A DNA stretch of 64,000 bases, taken from positions 113,851 through 177,850 of the forward strand of contig NZ_JSEH01000011.1 of NCBI RefSeq assembly GCF_000801335.2. Direction: 5' to 3'. The notes below the pieces were generated by a model. That model was not told the DNA's origin and ran no database searches. It saw nothing but the letters and a program-made list of their open reading frames with translations. The position numbers and the translations under genes are program-made. This DNA is from Desulfovibrio sp. TomC (GTDB lineage Bacteria; Desulfobacterota; Desulfovibrionia; Desulfovibrionales; Desulfovibrionaceae). Within the stretch, counting starts at the first letter, position 1, and every line of letters starts with the position of its first letter. Of the stretch, positions 17,609-26,671 are shown in pieces.

Positions 17609-18622
17609 TTGTCCCGGAGACCTTCGTTGAGGGCCAGGCCGCCCAAACAGCCGCCGGCCCTGGCCTGGACGCTGGGTTTTGTGGCCGCCTCGCTCCTGCC
17701 GCTGGCCGCCTGTCTGGCCGCCCTGGACCCGCAGGCCCGCACGGCCGGCGTCCTGGTTGCCGCGTTCCTGGGCCTCCTGACCGCTGTGGCCGGGGCGACG
17801 TTTCTGGTCCGGCGCATGGAGCAGCGCCTGTCTGTAGCCGAGCAGGAAGGCCGGTTGCTGCGCCGCCAGATTTTAACCCTCGGCAAACTGGCCGCCATCG
17901 GCGAAATGGCCGCTGGCGTGGCCCATGAGATCAACAACCCCGTGGCCATCATGATGGAGGAGGCGGGGCTTGTTTTGGACATCCTGGAAGACGACGCGCC
18001 CGCAAGCCCGGACGATCAGGCCGAAATCCGCCGCGCCCTGAACCAGATCCGGATCCAGGGGGCGCGGTGCAAAGACATTACCCACATGCTCCTGCCCATG
18101 GCCCGCAAGACCGACGACGCCCCGACAGCCATCGATCTCAGCGCCCTGGCCGGCGAAATGGCCGCCTTGTCGCAGCGGCGCGCCAGCCACGTCCAGGTGC
18201 GCCTTGTGACCGATCTGGCCACGGACGTACCGCCCGTGTCCGGTTCGGCGGCCCGGGTGCAGCAGGTTCTTTTAAATCTCATCAACAATGCCCTGGACGC
18301 CATGACCCCGGGCGGCGGCGAGCTGACCATCACCACCCGGCGCGTTGGCCATGGGGGCGAATTGCTCGTGTCCGACACCGGCCACGGCATCCCCGAAACG
18401 GTCATCGACCGGGTGTTTGAACCCTTTTTCACCACCAAGGCCCGCGGCAAAGGCACCGGACTTGGCCTGTCCATCAGCGCCGGCATCGTCCGTGAGCTTG
18501 GCGGCGACATCTCGGTGCGCTCCGTCCCAGGACAAGGCACGACCTTTCGCGTCGCGCTGCCGGCCTTTGCCGACCGGCCAACCCCGGCCCCTGCCGACGC
18601 TGCCCTGCCGGAGACTGCATGA
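17609..18622 (+). CDS. membrane sensor histidine kinase
   Basis: 337 residues starting at TTG 17609, the first possible start after an in-frame stop at 17585-17587; no good ribosome site, so the start is uncertain. Two membrane helices (about 20-40 and 46-67) with almost no periplasmic loop are followed by a short linker, the H box GEMAAGVAHEINNPVA with phospho-His H106, and an ATPase domain with NLINNALDAM, DTGHGIPE and GTGLGLSISAGIV. It resembles NtrB-like kinases that sense from the membrane or cytoplasm. The stop overlaps the receiver start (ATGA), so these two are a pair. Confidence 0.85.
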   Translation: MSRRPSLRARPPKQPPALAWTLGFVAASLLPLAACLAALDPQARTAGVLVAAFLGLLTAVAGATFLVRRMEQRLSVAEQEGRLLRRQILTLGKLAAIGEMAAGVAHEINNPVAIMMEEAGLVLDILEDDAPASPDDQAEIRRALNQIRIQGARCKDITHMLLPMARKTDDAPTAIDLSALAGEMAALSQRRASHVQVRLVTDLATDVPPVSGSAARVQQVLLNLINNALDAMTPGGGELTITTRRVGHGGELLVSDTGHGIPETVIDRVFEPFFTTKARGKGTGLGLSISAGIVRELGGDISVRSVPGQGTTFRVALPAFADRPTPAPADAALPETA

Positions 18623-19002
18623 ACGCCACGGTCTTGCGCTTGCTGCTGGTTGACGACGAAGCGGGCTTTACCGAAGTGCTGGCCAAACGGCTGCGCCGCC
18701 GGGGCCTGGACGTCACCGTGGCCCAAAGCGGCAGCGAAGCCATGGAGGCCGTGGCCCAGGGCAGTTTTGACGCCGCAGTGGTAGATTTCAAGATGGCCGA
18801 CATGGACGGGCTTGCCCTGCTCAAATGGCTCAAAAGCCAGATGCCGGGCCTGCCGGTCTTCATGTTGACCGGTCATGGCTCCGGGGAGGCGGCCCGGGAG
18901 GGCCTGGCGGCCGGAGCCGCCGACTACCTCATCAAACCCTGTGATTTACACGAACTGCTGGCCAAAATCGCTGCCGCGACCGGCCGGGAGATTGCCTCAT
19001 GA
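18619..19002 (+). CDS. single-domain response regulator
   Basis: 127 residues, a receiver domain without an output domain. Acidic residues D12-D13, phospho-acceptor D56 (AVVDFKMADMDG), T84 (MLTGHG) and K106 (LIKPCD) are all present, so it should be phosphorylated. The start overlaps the kinase stop and its own stop overlaps the methyltransferase start (both ATGA). With no DNA-binding domain it must act through protein contact. Confidence 0.85.
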   Translation: MNATVLRLLLVDDEAGFTEVLAKRLRRRGLDVTVAQSGSEAMEAVAQGSFDAAVVDFKMADMDGLALLKWLKSQMPGLPVFMLTGHGSGEAAREGLAAGAADYLIKPCDLHELLAKIAAATGREIAS

Positions 19003-19664
19003 CCATAGGAAAAGGAGCGCCGCCTGTGGATGACGACACCGCCCGTTTCGACGCCCGGGCTGCGGCCTGGGACGCCAATCCCTTTCGTTTCAAACTGGCC
19101 CGGGACATTGCCCAGGCCATGACCGCTGCCGGGATCTTCCGCCAGCCCATCGCCTGCGCCCTGGATTTCGGCTGCGGCACCGGGCTTTTGACCTTGGAAC
19201 TGGCCGAGCGGGCCGGACAGGTCACGGGCTTGGACACCTCGGACGGCATGTTGGCCGAGCTGTCGGCCAAGATCGAACGGGCTGGCCTTGGCAATGTCGG
19301 CGTTCTCAAAGCCGATCTGGCGGCCGGCGATCCCCTGCCCGGCAACTACGACCTTGTGGCCAGCGCCATGGCCCTGCACCACGTGCCCAAGCCCGAGCCG
19401 GTGCTCAAACGCCTGTTTGCCGCGCTGGCCCCGGGCGGCGCCCTGGCCCTGGCCGACCTTGACAGCGAGGGCGGGTTTTTTCACGACGACAACGCCGGGG
19501 TCTACCACCACGGCTTCGACCGCATTGATCTGGCCGACATGCTGGCCGGCATCGGCTTTACCGGCATCGACGCCGCCACGGCCGCCGCCATCGAAAAGCC
19601 CGGCAAAAACGGCGCACCCAAGGCGTTTACCGTCTTTTTGATGACCGCCCGCAAGCCGGTCTGA
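18999..19664 (+). CDS. class I SAM-dependent methyltransferase
   Basis: 221 residues. The SAM-binding signature LDFGCGTGLLTLELA is at about residues 55-69, with the acidic loop GLDTSDGML and the post-motif AMALHHVPKPEPVLK typical of UbiE/Methyltransf_11 proteins. The substrate cannot be read from the sequence. A GTG nine codons in is an alternative start, but the ATGA overlap with the receiver gene favours coupling from 18999. It is the third gene of a kinase-receiver-methyltransferase unit, which makes it a candidate effector or target of that pathway. Confidence 0.8.
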   Translation: MTIGKGAPPVDDDTARFDARAAAWDANPFRFKLARDIAQAMTAAGIFRQPIACALDFGCGTGLLTLELAERAGQVTGLDTSDGMLAELSAKIERAGLGNVGVLKADLAAGDPLPGNYDLVASAMALHHVPKPEPVLKRLFAALAPGGALALADLDSEGGFFHDDNAGVYHHGFDRIDLADMLAGIGFTGIDAATAAAIEKPGKNGAPKAFTVFLMTARKPV

Positions 19665-19700
19665 TCCGGCCCCAGCCCGGCATTCCCCGGATGTTCCCGA

Positions 19701-19743
19701 ACCGGCCCTGGCCTGCACGGAAACAGTGCGGGCCAGGGCCGGT
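19701..19743. terminator. long hairpin between convergent genes
   Basis: ACCGGCCCTGGCC...TGCAC pairs with GTGC...GGCCAGGGCCGGT around GGAAACA. It lies between the methyltransferase and the OmpA-domain gene, which converge. There is no clear T run. Confidence 0.6.
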
Positions 19744-19773
19744 CCCAGGCATCGCCAGAGCGCACGGGACGAC

Positions 19774-20889
19774 TCAGGAACCGGCCGCCGTCCCGCCGGC
19801 CCCGGCCGGGGCGTCGGGCAGCGGCGGCGGCAGGGCGGGCTGACCGGACTGGCCTTCCGCCGGCCGTTCCGACCCGGCCGGAGCCGGCTGCGCGTCGTTT
19901 GGCCCACTGTCGGCCGGTTGTGACTCCAGGCCAGCCGGAACCTCGGTTGATGGCGGGGCCGGGGCCGCCGCCGGCGATGGGGCCGGTTCGCTGCCTGCCG
20001 GCGAAGCTGGCGTCGGTTCCCCTGTTTTCCCTCCGCCATCGCTCGTCCCGGTTTTGGCTGGCGCGCTCCCGGCCGGCTCGGTCCCCAGGGTCTGGGGAGC
20101 GGTCGGGGCCGGGCCTGCAGGCGGCGTCGTCTCGCGCAAAAGCTCCGAGTCGCCGCCCTCCCCGGCTCCACCCGGCTGTTGCCCGCCGCCGGACACCGTG
20201 CCGCGCAGGGACTGGGAACCGGTCTCGCCGGCCAGAAGCGGCACATCGGCCACAATGATGTCCACCCGACGGTTCTCCTGCCGGCCTTCGGGCGTGGCAT
20301 TGCTGGCCACAGGCTGATAAAAGGCCCGGCCCATGGCAGTGAAGCGTTCCGGCACAAGCCCGCTTGTCTCGGAGAGATGGCGGATCACGGAGGCGGCCCG
20401 GGCGGCGGACAACTCCCAGTTGGAGGGATACAGGGCGGAATGAATGGGCATGTTGTCGGTATGCCCGACCACGTAGATGCTCTTGCCCTTGACCTTGGCC
20501 AGCACGGTCCCGACCCGACTCAGGATATCGCGGCCCTTGGGCATGATCTCGGCGCTGCCCGAAGCGAAAAGGATCTTGTCCACAAAATTGATTTCGAGCT
20601 TTTCCCGGAACTGGCGCACCCGGATATCCCGGCTGTCCACCTCGCCGCGCAGATCAGCCACCAGGGCGTCGTAGGCGGTCTGCAATTCCTCGGTCTTGCG
20701 TTCGAGGTCCTTGGCCCTGGTTTCGGCCTTGCGCTCTTCCACCTTGGATTGAAACAACTGTCTGGTAAGATTTTCGAGGGCTTCCGGAACCCCCTTGCGG
20801 TGGTACAGGGAATTGGCCAGATAGGCGGTCAACCCCACCGGGAGCAGAACCAGGATCACCATGAGCACTTTGAGCATCCGTCCACGCAT
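19774..20889 (-). CDS. OmpA/MotB-type peptidoglycan-binding protein with Pro/Ala-rich tail
   Basis: 371 residues. An N-terminal membrane anchor (about residues 5-25) is followed by a coiled coil (about 45-90, EERKAETRAKDLERKTEELQ), an OmpA_C domain (about 100-215) with VVGHTDNMPIH, NWELSAARAASVIRHL and GRQENRRVDIIV, and then about 150 residues of Pro/Ala/Gly-rich low-complexity sequence. The coiled coil plus OmpA domain resembles MotB-like cell-wall anchors, but no MotA gene is adjacent and the plug region is not evident. Role in anchoring envelope to peptidoglycan is inferred from the domain. The long tail is unusual. Confidence 0.8.
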   Translation of the reverse strand: MRGRMLKVLMVILVLLPVGLTAYLANSLYHRKGVPEALENLTRQLFQSKVEERKAETRAKDLERKTEELQTAYDALVADLRGEVDSRDIRVRQFREKLEINFVDKILFASGSAEIMPKGRDILSRVGTVLAKVKGKSIYVVGHTDNMPIHSALYPSNWELSAARAASVIRHLSETSGLVPERFTAMGRAFYQPVASNATPEGRQENRRVDIIVADVPLLAGETGSQSLRGTVSGGGQQPGGAGEGGDSELLRETTPPAGPAPTAPQTLGTEPAGSAPAKTGTSDGGGKTGEPTPASPAGSEPAPSPAAAPAPPSTEVPAGLESQPADSGPNDAQPAPAGSERPAEGQSGQPALPPPLPDAPAGAGGTAAGS

Positions 20890-21054
20890 AGAGGCCTCCA
20901 GAAAAAGCCGTGCTGCCGACGGCCTGTCATGCGGACTTGTGCGACCGGCCCGGCCCCATGCCCTGATCGGTCAGCCCCAGTCTTACCCGCTATCCCCCCA
21001 AAAGGCCACCGCCCCGGCCTTTGTCACAATCCCGCCCCGGCAAGGCGGGCGGCC

Positions 21055-22824
21055 ATGAAGGGCGATGCCTGGTTTGCCGGGGCCGGCCCGGCCGGCGACG
21101 CCGCCACCCGGGATTGGCCCCGGACCTTTGCCGCCCCGGTCTGGAGCGGCCTGGCCCACAGCCTGAAAGAGGTCCTGCCGCTTCTTCGGGCCGCCCTGGC
21201 CGAGCAGGAGCGCGGCCGTTGGCTGGTGCTGGCCCTGGCCTACGAAGCGGCTCCGGCCTTTGACGCCTGCCTCCCGGTCCATGCCCCGACCGGGGAGCCG
21301 CTCGCCTTTGCCGCCGCCTACGACGCCCCCTTGCCGGCCAAGCCCCTGACCCAGGCCGGCCCGCCCACTGCCGCGCCCTGGACCCCTGGCCTGTGCCGCG
21401 AGGCCTACGACCGGGCCATCGCCGCCATCCAGCGGCACATCGTCCTTGGCGAGTGCTATCAGGTCAATTACACCTTTCCCCTGGAAAGCCGCTTGGCCGG
21501 CGACCGGGACGCCTGGTTTGCCGCCCTGGCCGCCCGGCAGCAGGCTGCCCTGTGCTGCCGCCTGGATCTGGGCGAACAGTCGTTGCTGTCGTTTTCGCCG
21601 GAGCTTTTTTTCAAGCGCCAGGGCGAACAGGTTACCGTTCGGCCCATGAAAGGCACCCTGGCCCGCGGCGTCACGCCCGAATCTGACGCCGGACAGGCCG
21701 CCGCCCTGGCCGCCTGTCCGAAAAACCAGGCGGAAAACCGCATGATCACCGATCTCGTGCGAAACGACCTGGGCCGCATCGCCCGGCCGGGCAGCGTGGT
21801 CGTCAGCGACCGCTTTGCCGTGGAGCCCCTGGGCGCAGCCTGGCAGATGACCACAACCGTCACAGCCGCCGTGCCCCGCAGCCTGGACCTTATCACCGTC
21901 CTGGCCGCCCTTTTCCCCTGCGGCTCCATCACCGGCGCGCCCAAGCGCAGCGCCATGGACGCCATCCGCCGCCTCGAACCATTTCCCCGGGGCTTTTACA
22001 CCGGAGCCATCGGCTGGGTGGCCCCGGACGGCGAGTGCCTGTTTAACGTGGCCATCCGCACCGTCACCCTGCGTCACGCCGACGGCCGTTGCCGCTTTGG
22101 CGTCGGCGGCGGCATCACCCATGATTCCCGCCCTGCCGAGGAATACGCCGAATGCCGGACAAAGGCCCGGTTTCTGACCGACCCGCCGCCCGATTTCGCT
22201 CTGCTGGAGACGCTTCGCCTGGACAACGGCCGTTATTCATTTCTGGCGGAACACCGCGCCCGGCTGGCTGCCTCGGCCCGGACCCTGGGCTTTCCCCTGG
22301 ACGACCGGGCCATCGACGCCGCCCTGGCCCGGGCCGAGCAGGAGGCGGCCGGCCAGTGCCGCCGGGTGCGCCTGCTCCTGGCCGCCTGCGGCCAGGCGAC
22401 AACCGAGTCCTTCCCCCTGCCGGGCAGGCTCACCCGACCGGCCCGGCTCGGCCTGTGCCCCGATCCGGTCGCCGCCAACGACCCGACCCTTTTTCACAAA
22501 ACCACCCGGCGGGAGCGCTACGACCACGCCCTGGCCGCCCGCCCGGATTGCGACGACGTGCTCCTGGTCAACACCAGGGGTGAGGTTACGGAAAGCTGCC
22601 GGGCCACGGTAGTGGTCCGCCTTGGCTGCCGCCTGCTCACCCCGGCCCTGTCCTGCGGCCTGCTTCCCGGCGTCTACCGGGCGCGGCTGCTGGCCCGGGG
22701 CGTCCTTACCGAGGCGATTCTCACCCCGGACGATCTGGCCCGGGCCGAGGGGCTGTGGCTGGTCAATTCCCTGCGCCTGTGGACCCCGGCCGTCCTGGTC
22801 CGGCCCGTGGCCGCTTTGTCCTGA
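21055..22824 (+). CDS. pabB: fused aminodeoxychorismate synthase I / aminodeoxychorismate lyase
   Basis: 589 residues from the ATG at 21055 with AAGGCGGG upstream. Residues 1 to about 370 are a chorismate-binding PabB domain (QVNYTFPLES, KNQAENRMITDLVRNDLGRI, CGSITGAPKRSAMDAIRRLE, FYTGAIGW). From about 380 to the end is a class IV aminotransferase-fold lyase (LLETLRLDNGRYSFLAEHRA, the PLP lysine in FHKTTRRERYD, and LVNTRGEVTESCRATVVV). Together they turn chorismate and ammonia into p-aminobenzoate for folate synthesis. The glutamine amidotransferase PabA is not adjacent. Such PabBC fusions are known in several bacteria. Confidence 0.9.
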   Translation: MKGDAWFAGAGPAGDAATRDWPRTFAAPVWSGLAHSLKEVLPLLRAALAEQERGRWLVLALAYEAAPAFDACLPVHAPTGEPLAFAAAYDAPLPAKPLTQAGPPTAAPWTPGLCREAYDRAIAAIQRHIVLGECYQVNYTFPLESRLAGDRDAWFAALAARQQAALCCRLDLGEQSLLSFSPELFFKRQGEQVTVRPMKGTLARGVTPESDAGQAAALAACPKNQAENRMITDLVRNDLGRIARPGSVVVSDRFAVEPLGAAWQMTTTVTAAVPRSLDLITVLAALFPCGSITGAPKRSAMDAIRRLEPFPRGFYTGAIGWVAPDGECLFNVAIRTVTLRHADGRCRFGVGGGITHDSRPAEEYAECRTKARFLTDPPPDFALLETLRLDNGRYSFLAEHRARLAASARTLGFPLDDRAIDAALARAEQEAAGQCRRVRLLLAACGQATTESFPLPGRLTRPARLGLCPDPVAANDPTLFHKTTRRERYDHALAARPDCDDVLLVNTRGEVTESCRATVVVRLGCRLLTPALSCGLLPGVYRARLLARGVLTEAILTPDDLARAEGLWLVNSLRLWTPAVLVRPVAALS

Positions 22825-22947
22825 CCGGCCGCCAAAAAATAGCGGACGGCCAGTCCCAAACACCACACCCCCGGCCCCCTGGCCGCCTCTCGACGCAGCC
22901 CAGGCGATCTGCTAGCCTCGGGCTACATTATCCGAAAGGAGTCTGGT

Positions 22948-23805
22948 ATGGATATCGAGGCTGTTTGCGGCAAATCCGTTCCGTTTTTCAAGATGCAGGG
23001 CTGCGGCAATGATTTCGTGTTTGTGGACAACCGCGCGCTGGAGATCGATCCGGCGGCCATGCCCGAGCTCGTCATCCCGGTGTGTCGCAAAGCCTTTGGC
23101 GTCGGAGCCGACGGCATGATCTTTTTCGACCACGCTCCGGCCGATTCCGGACTGGCCTACATCTGGCATTTTTTCAATGCCGACGGCTCCCGGGCCGAGA
23201 TGTGCGGCAACGGCTCGCGCTGCGCCGCCCGGCTCGCCTGGATGCTCGGCATCGCCCCGGCCAGCCATGTGTTCGGCACCGATGCCGGTCCCATCGAGGC
23301 CGAAGTCGACGTGGATTCCAATCAGGTGACGGTGCAGCTGACCCCGCCCAAGGATCTGCGCCTCAACATGGAAATCGAGATCGACCGCCGGCCCTTTCAC
23401 CTGCACTCGGTCAACACCGGCGTGCCCCACGTGGTCGCCGTCATGGATCATATCGAGATGGTCGAAGTCTGGAAGCTCGGCCGGGCCATCCGCCAGCATC
23501 CGGCCTTTGCCCCGGCCGGGACCAACGTCAATTTCATTGCCTCGGAAGAACACGGCAGCCTGTCGCTTCGCACCTACGAGCGCGGCGTGGAAGACGAGAC
23601 CTATGCCTGCGGCACCGGGGCCGTGGCCTCGGCCATCATTGCCCGGGAACTGGGCATGACCGGCGAGGAGACGGAAATCACCACCACCGGCGGCGAAGTG
23701 CTCGGCGTCATCCTGCGCGACGGCAAGACCTATCTGCGCGGCGCGGCGGAACTGGTCTTTCAGGGCGAGTTTTACCCGCAAAGTCTGGGGATCGATACCG
23801 AATGA
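22948..23805 (+). CDS. dapF: diaminopimelate epimerase
   Basis: 285 residues; interconverts LL- and meso-diaminopimelate for lysine and peptidoglycan synthesis. Both catalytic cysteine motifs are present: AEMCGNGSRCAARLAW (about residue 88) and ETYACGTGAVASA (about residue 217). The N-terminal FFKMQGCGNDFVFVDN is typical. AAAGGAG lies before the ATG. The VOC gene follows 20 bases later. Confidence 0.95.
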   Translation: MDIEAVCGKSVPFFKMQGCGNDFVFVDNRALEIDPAAMPELVIPVCRKAFGVGADGMIFFDHAPADSGLAYIWHFFNADGSRAEMCGNGSRCAARLAWMLGIAPASHVFGTDAGPIEAEVDVDSNQVTVQLTPPKDLRLNMEIEIDRRPFHLHSVNTGVPHVVAVMDHIEMVEVWKLGRAIRQHPAFAPAGTNVNFIASEEHGSLSLRTYERGVEDETYACGTGAVASAIIARELGMTGEETEITTTGGEVLGVILRDGKTYLRGAAELVFQGEFYPQSLGIDTE

Positions 23806-23825
23806 TCCTGTAGCGGAGTTCGATC

Positions 23826-24404
23826 ATGCACTACACCGGCATCAATCACCTGGCCATGGCCACGGCCGACATGGACGCCACCATCCGCTTTTGGCGGGAT
23901 CTTCTGGGGATGCGTCTGGTGGCCGGTCTTGGCCGGCCCGGGTACCGGCACTATTTCCTGGAAATCTCCCCGACGGACATGCTGGCGTTTTTCGAGTGGC
24001 CCCAGGTCGAACCGATCCCGCCCAAGGACCACGGCGTCCCGGTGAAGGGCCCTCTGGCCTTTGACCACGTCTCCATCGGCGTGCGCGACCGGGACGATCT
24101 GTGGGACATCAAGGACCGCCTGGAAGCAGCCGGCTTCTGGGTGTCGGAGCTGATCGACCACGGGTTTATCTTTTCGGTCTACTCGTTTGATCCCAACAAC
24201 ATCGCCATTGAGTTCAGTTGTCCGGTCCCCGGGGTGGACATCAGCGGCCATCCCATCATGGCCGACCGCCACCCCTCGGCCGTGACCCGCGAGGGCTCTG
24301 AGCCCCAGCCCGGCAAATGGCCGGCCCACACGCCAACACCCTTTGCCGAACGCCGCATTTACCCCGGCGAGGGCCGGGAGCTGGTCCTGGTCGAAGACGA
24401 GTAG
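23826..24404 (+). CDS. VOC (glyoxalase/dioxygenase) superfamily protein
   Basis: 192 residues. The N-terminal INHLAMATADMDATIRFWRD and the central FDHVSIGVRDRDDLWDIKDR are the two beta-alpha-beta-beta-beta modules of a VOC fold, with likely metal ligands H8, H79 or so, and E in NNIAIEFS. The C-terminal 45 residues are a Pro-rich extension. It is probably co-transcribed with dapF. The substrate cannot be told from sequence; it is not a standard GloA. Confidence 0.75.
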   Translation: MHYTGINHLAMATADMDATIRFWRDLLGMRLVAGLGRPGYRHYFLEISPTDMLAFFEWPQVEPIPPKDHGVPVKGPLAFDHVSIGVRDRDDLWDIKDRLEAAGFWVSELIDHGFIFSVYSFDPNNIAIEFSCPVPGVDISGHPIMADRHPSAVTREGSEPQPGKWPAHTPTPFAERRIYPGEGRELVLVEDE

Positions 24405-24651
24405 CCCGGTCACTCCAGCCGTTCCGGTCGGTTTTCTGGCCCGTCTGCGACCCGCCCGAAGAATCCGGCAGCGCCTGAGCGCGCCCCGGGCGCACGGCCG
24501 CCTTGCTGCTCCCCCCAAGCCGGCCCCCTGGCCGACAGGCCGGCCGCTTCCCCGGTAAACCAGCGCCGCCCTCCCCTGCCCAGTCCCGGCAAACCCAAAA
24601 GGCCCGCCTCCTCTCGGAGACGGGCCTTTGCTTGAAGCAGGTCGGCTGGCG
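24405..24651. other. gap between the VOC gene and dsrP
   Basis: Nothing but the bidirectional terminator at 24597-24629 is visible here; no RNA gene or coding frame with a ribosome site. Confidence 0.5.
24597..24629. terminator. bidirectional terminator between dapF-VOC and dsrP
   Basis: AAAGGCCCG...CTC pairs with GAG...CGGGCCTTT, flanked by A runs on the left and TTTG on the right, so it can act for the dapF unit and for the converging dsr operon. Confidence 0.8.
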
Positions 24652-25845
24652 CTATTCGGCGGCCGGGGGCGGAACCATGGACAGGTTGCCGCCTTCGACT
24701 TCGACGCGCACTTCAATGGCGATCTTCCACAACACGGTCAGCACGATGCCGCCCAGGGAGAAGATCATAAGCGAGATCATGATTTCCGGGATCGTGGGCG
24801 AGTAGACGGTAACTTCCTCAAACGGGTTGGGCGTGAACCCACCGATCAACAGGCCAAGGCCCTTGTCGATCCAGGAGGCGATGACCAGCATGATCAGGCC
24901 CGTGACCAGGGCCGGGGTCTTCTGGCGCACCGGCGTCGGAATGAGGAACAGCAGGCAGCCAAGCCCGAGGACCACGGCGGTCCACATGAAGGGCACCATC
25001 ATGGTGTGGCCGTCGATGCCGTTAAACAGGTAGATCAGCGGGGCCATATGCCCGGGCATGTTGCTGTAGAACGAGGTGAACACTTCAAGCAGGAAGAAGA
25101 AGATGTTCACGCACATGGCGTAGGTGATGATGACGGCCAGGCGGTTGATGGCCTTCTGGCCCGGGTCAAACCCGGTCAGGCGACGCAAAAACAGCACCAG
25201 CAAGAGCAGGATGGCCGGACCGGAGCAGAACGCGGAGGCCAGGAACCGGGCAGCCATGATGGCTGTCAGGAAATAGTGGCGTCCGGGCAGGCCGGCGTAC
25301 AGAAAGGCCGTGACGGTGTGGATCGAGAAGGCCCAGATGACCGACACGATGGCCAGGATCTTGACCCACTTGGGCGGGGTCATGTCGTTTTTGAAGTACT
25401 GGAGGCTGGTCCAGCCGACGATGATGTTCAGGAACAGATAGCCGTTTAAGACCACCATATCCCAGAACAAGACCGAGTGCGGCGTGGGGTTTAACAGCAC
25501 GTTGAGCATGCGTTGCGGCTGACCAATGTCGACGACGATGAAACCCAGGCACATTACGACGGCGGCGATGGCCAGGAACTCTCCCAGGATGATCATCTTG
25601 GAGAATTCTTTGTAATGGTGGAAGTAGTAGGGCAGGACCAGCATGACGGCCGAGGCGGCCACGCCGACCAGATACGTGAACTGGGCGATGTAAAAGCCCC
25701 AGGACACGTCGCGGTTAAGCCCTGTGATCTTCATGCCGAAGGTCAACTGGTAGAGCCAGAACCCCAGCCCCAACAGCATGACCATGCCCAGGGCGGTCAG
25801 CGTGCCCCAATAACGGGGACTTCCTTTGAGTGCTTTTTCCAGCAT
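24652..25845 (-). CDS. dsrP: DsrP, NrfD-type integral membrane subunit of DsrMKJOP
   Basis: 397 residues with about ten membrane helices, typical of the NrfD/PsrC family that exchanges electrons or protons with quinones. It starts MLEKALKGSPRYWGTLTALG and ends with a short hydrophilic tail. It is the last gene of dsrMKJOP, eight bases behind dsrO, and is followed by a terminator. In the complex it partners the periplasmic Fe-S subunit DsrO and the cytochrome DsrJ. Gene order and family features leave little doubt. Confidence 0.95.
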   Translation of the reverse strand: MLEKALKGSPRYWGTLTALGMVMLLGLGFWLYQLTFGMKITGLNRDVSWGFYIAQFTYLVGVAASAVMLVLPYYFHHYKEFSKMIILGEFLAIAAVVMCLGFIVVDIGQPQRMLNVLLNPTPHSVLFWDMVVLNGYLFLNIIVGWTSLQYFKNDMTPPKWVKILAIVSVIWAFSIHTVTAFLYAGLPGRHYFLTAIMAARFLASAFCSGPAILLLLVLFLRRLTGFDPGQKAINRLAVIITYAMCVNIFFFLLEVFTSFYSNMPGHMAPLIYLFNGIDGHTMMVPFMWTAVVLGLGCLLFLIPTPVRQKTPALVTGLIMLVIASWIDKGLGLLIGGFTPNPFEEVTVYSPTIPEIMISLMIFSLGGIVLTVLWKIAIEVRVEVEGGNLSMVPPPAAE

Positions 25846-25853
25846 GGCTTACC

Positions 25854-26630
25854 TCACAGGATGTAATACACGCTCGGCGAGGTGCCGGCGTCCGGTTTGC
25901 GGCGGATGGCGAAGTGCTCGCGCAGCACCTTGCGGATGTCGGACTGCTCGTCGGACAGGTCACCGAACACCAAGGCGCCCTCGGCCGCTTCCACGCATTT
26001 GGGCAGCTTGCCAACGGCCAGCCGCTCAGCGCAGAAGTTGCATTTTTCCACCACGCCGCGCATCCGGGTGGGGAAGTGGGGGTTGAAGTCTTTGATAAAC
26101 GGACGCGGGTCCTGGAAGTTGAAGCTTCGCGCGCCAAACGGGCAGCCGGCCATGCAGTAGCGGCAGCCGATGCAGCGGTGGAAGTCCATCATGACGATGC
26201 CGTCAGGGCGCTGGAAGGTCGCCTGGGTGGGGCAGACCTTGACGCACATGGGGGTTTCGCACTGGTTGCAAAGGAGCGGGAACTGACGGTGTTCCACCTC
26301 TTCGGAGAGGTAGTGGCCGTGTTCGGTGGGGAAGGACTCCTCGTAGGAGGCTCCCCAGAACCACTTGATTTCTTTAGGCCCGGCGATGTCGGGCACGTTG
26401 TGTTCGTCGTGGCAGGCCTTGCGACAGGCGGCAATGCGTTCGGGAGTGAACTTGGCGGAATAGACCGCCATGCCCCAATGCTTGGCCTTAAGGCCCTCCT
26501 CGTAATTGCCCACAGTCGGCAAACCGGCAGCGTGGGCCGGAGCGTCGCCCAGGAAACCGAGGCGCGCAGCGCCGATTCCCATGGCCGAGACGGCTGCCAG
26601 TTTCAGGAACTCTCGTCTGCTATTTTTCAT
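25854..26630 (-). CDS. dsrO: DsrO, periplasmic ferredoxin subunit with Tat signal
   Basis: 258 residues. The N-terminus NSRREFLKLAAVSAMGIGAA is a twin-arginine signal, so the protein is exported folded. Four groups of cysteines for [4Fe-4S] clusters are visible: CRKACHDEHNVP, CNQCETPMCVKVCP, CIGCRYCMAGCPFGAR and CNFCAERLAVGKLPKC. This is the NrfC/DmsB-like arrangement of DsrO. It sits between dsrJ and dsrP and relays electrons between them at the periplasmic face. Confidence 0.95.
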   Translation of the reverse strand: MKNSRREFLKLAAVSAMGIGAARLGFLGDAPAHAAGLPTVGNYEEGLKAKHWGMAVYSAKFTPERIAACRKACHDEHNVPDIAGPKEIKWFWGASYEESFPTEHGHYLSEEVEHRQFPLLCNQCETPMCVKVCPTQATFQRPDGIVMMDFHRCIGCRYCMAGCPFGARSFNFQDPRPFIKDFNPHFPTRMRGVVEKCNFCAERLAVGKLPKCVEAAEGALVFGDLSDEQSDIRKVLREHFAIRRKPDAGTSPSVYYIL

Positions 26631-26671
26631 GGTATGGTCCCCTTAAATGGAGGTGTCACCGGCGCGCCGGC

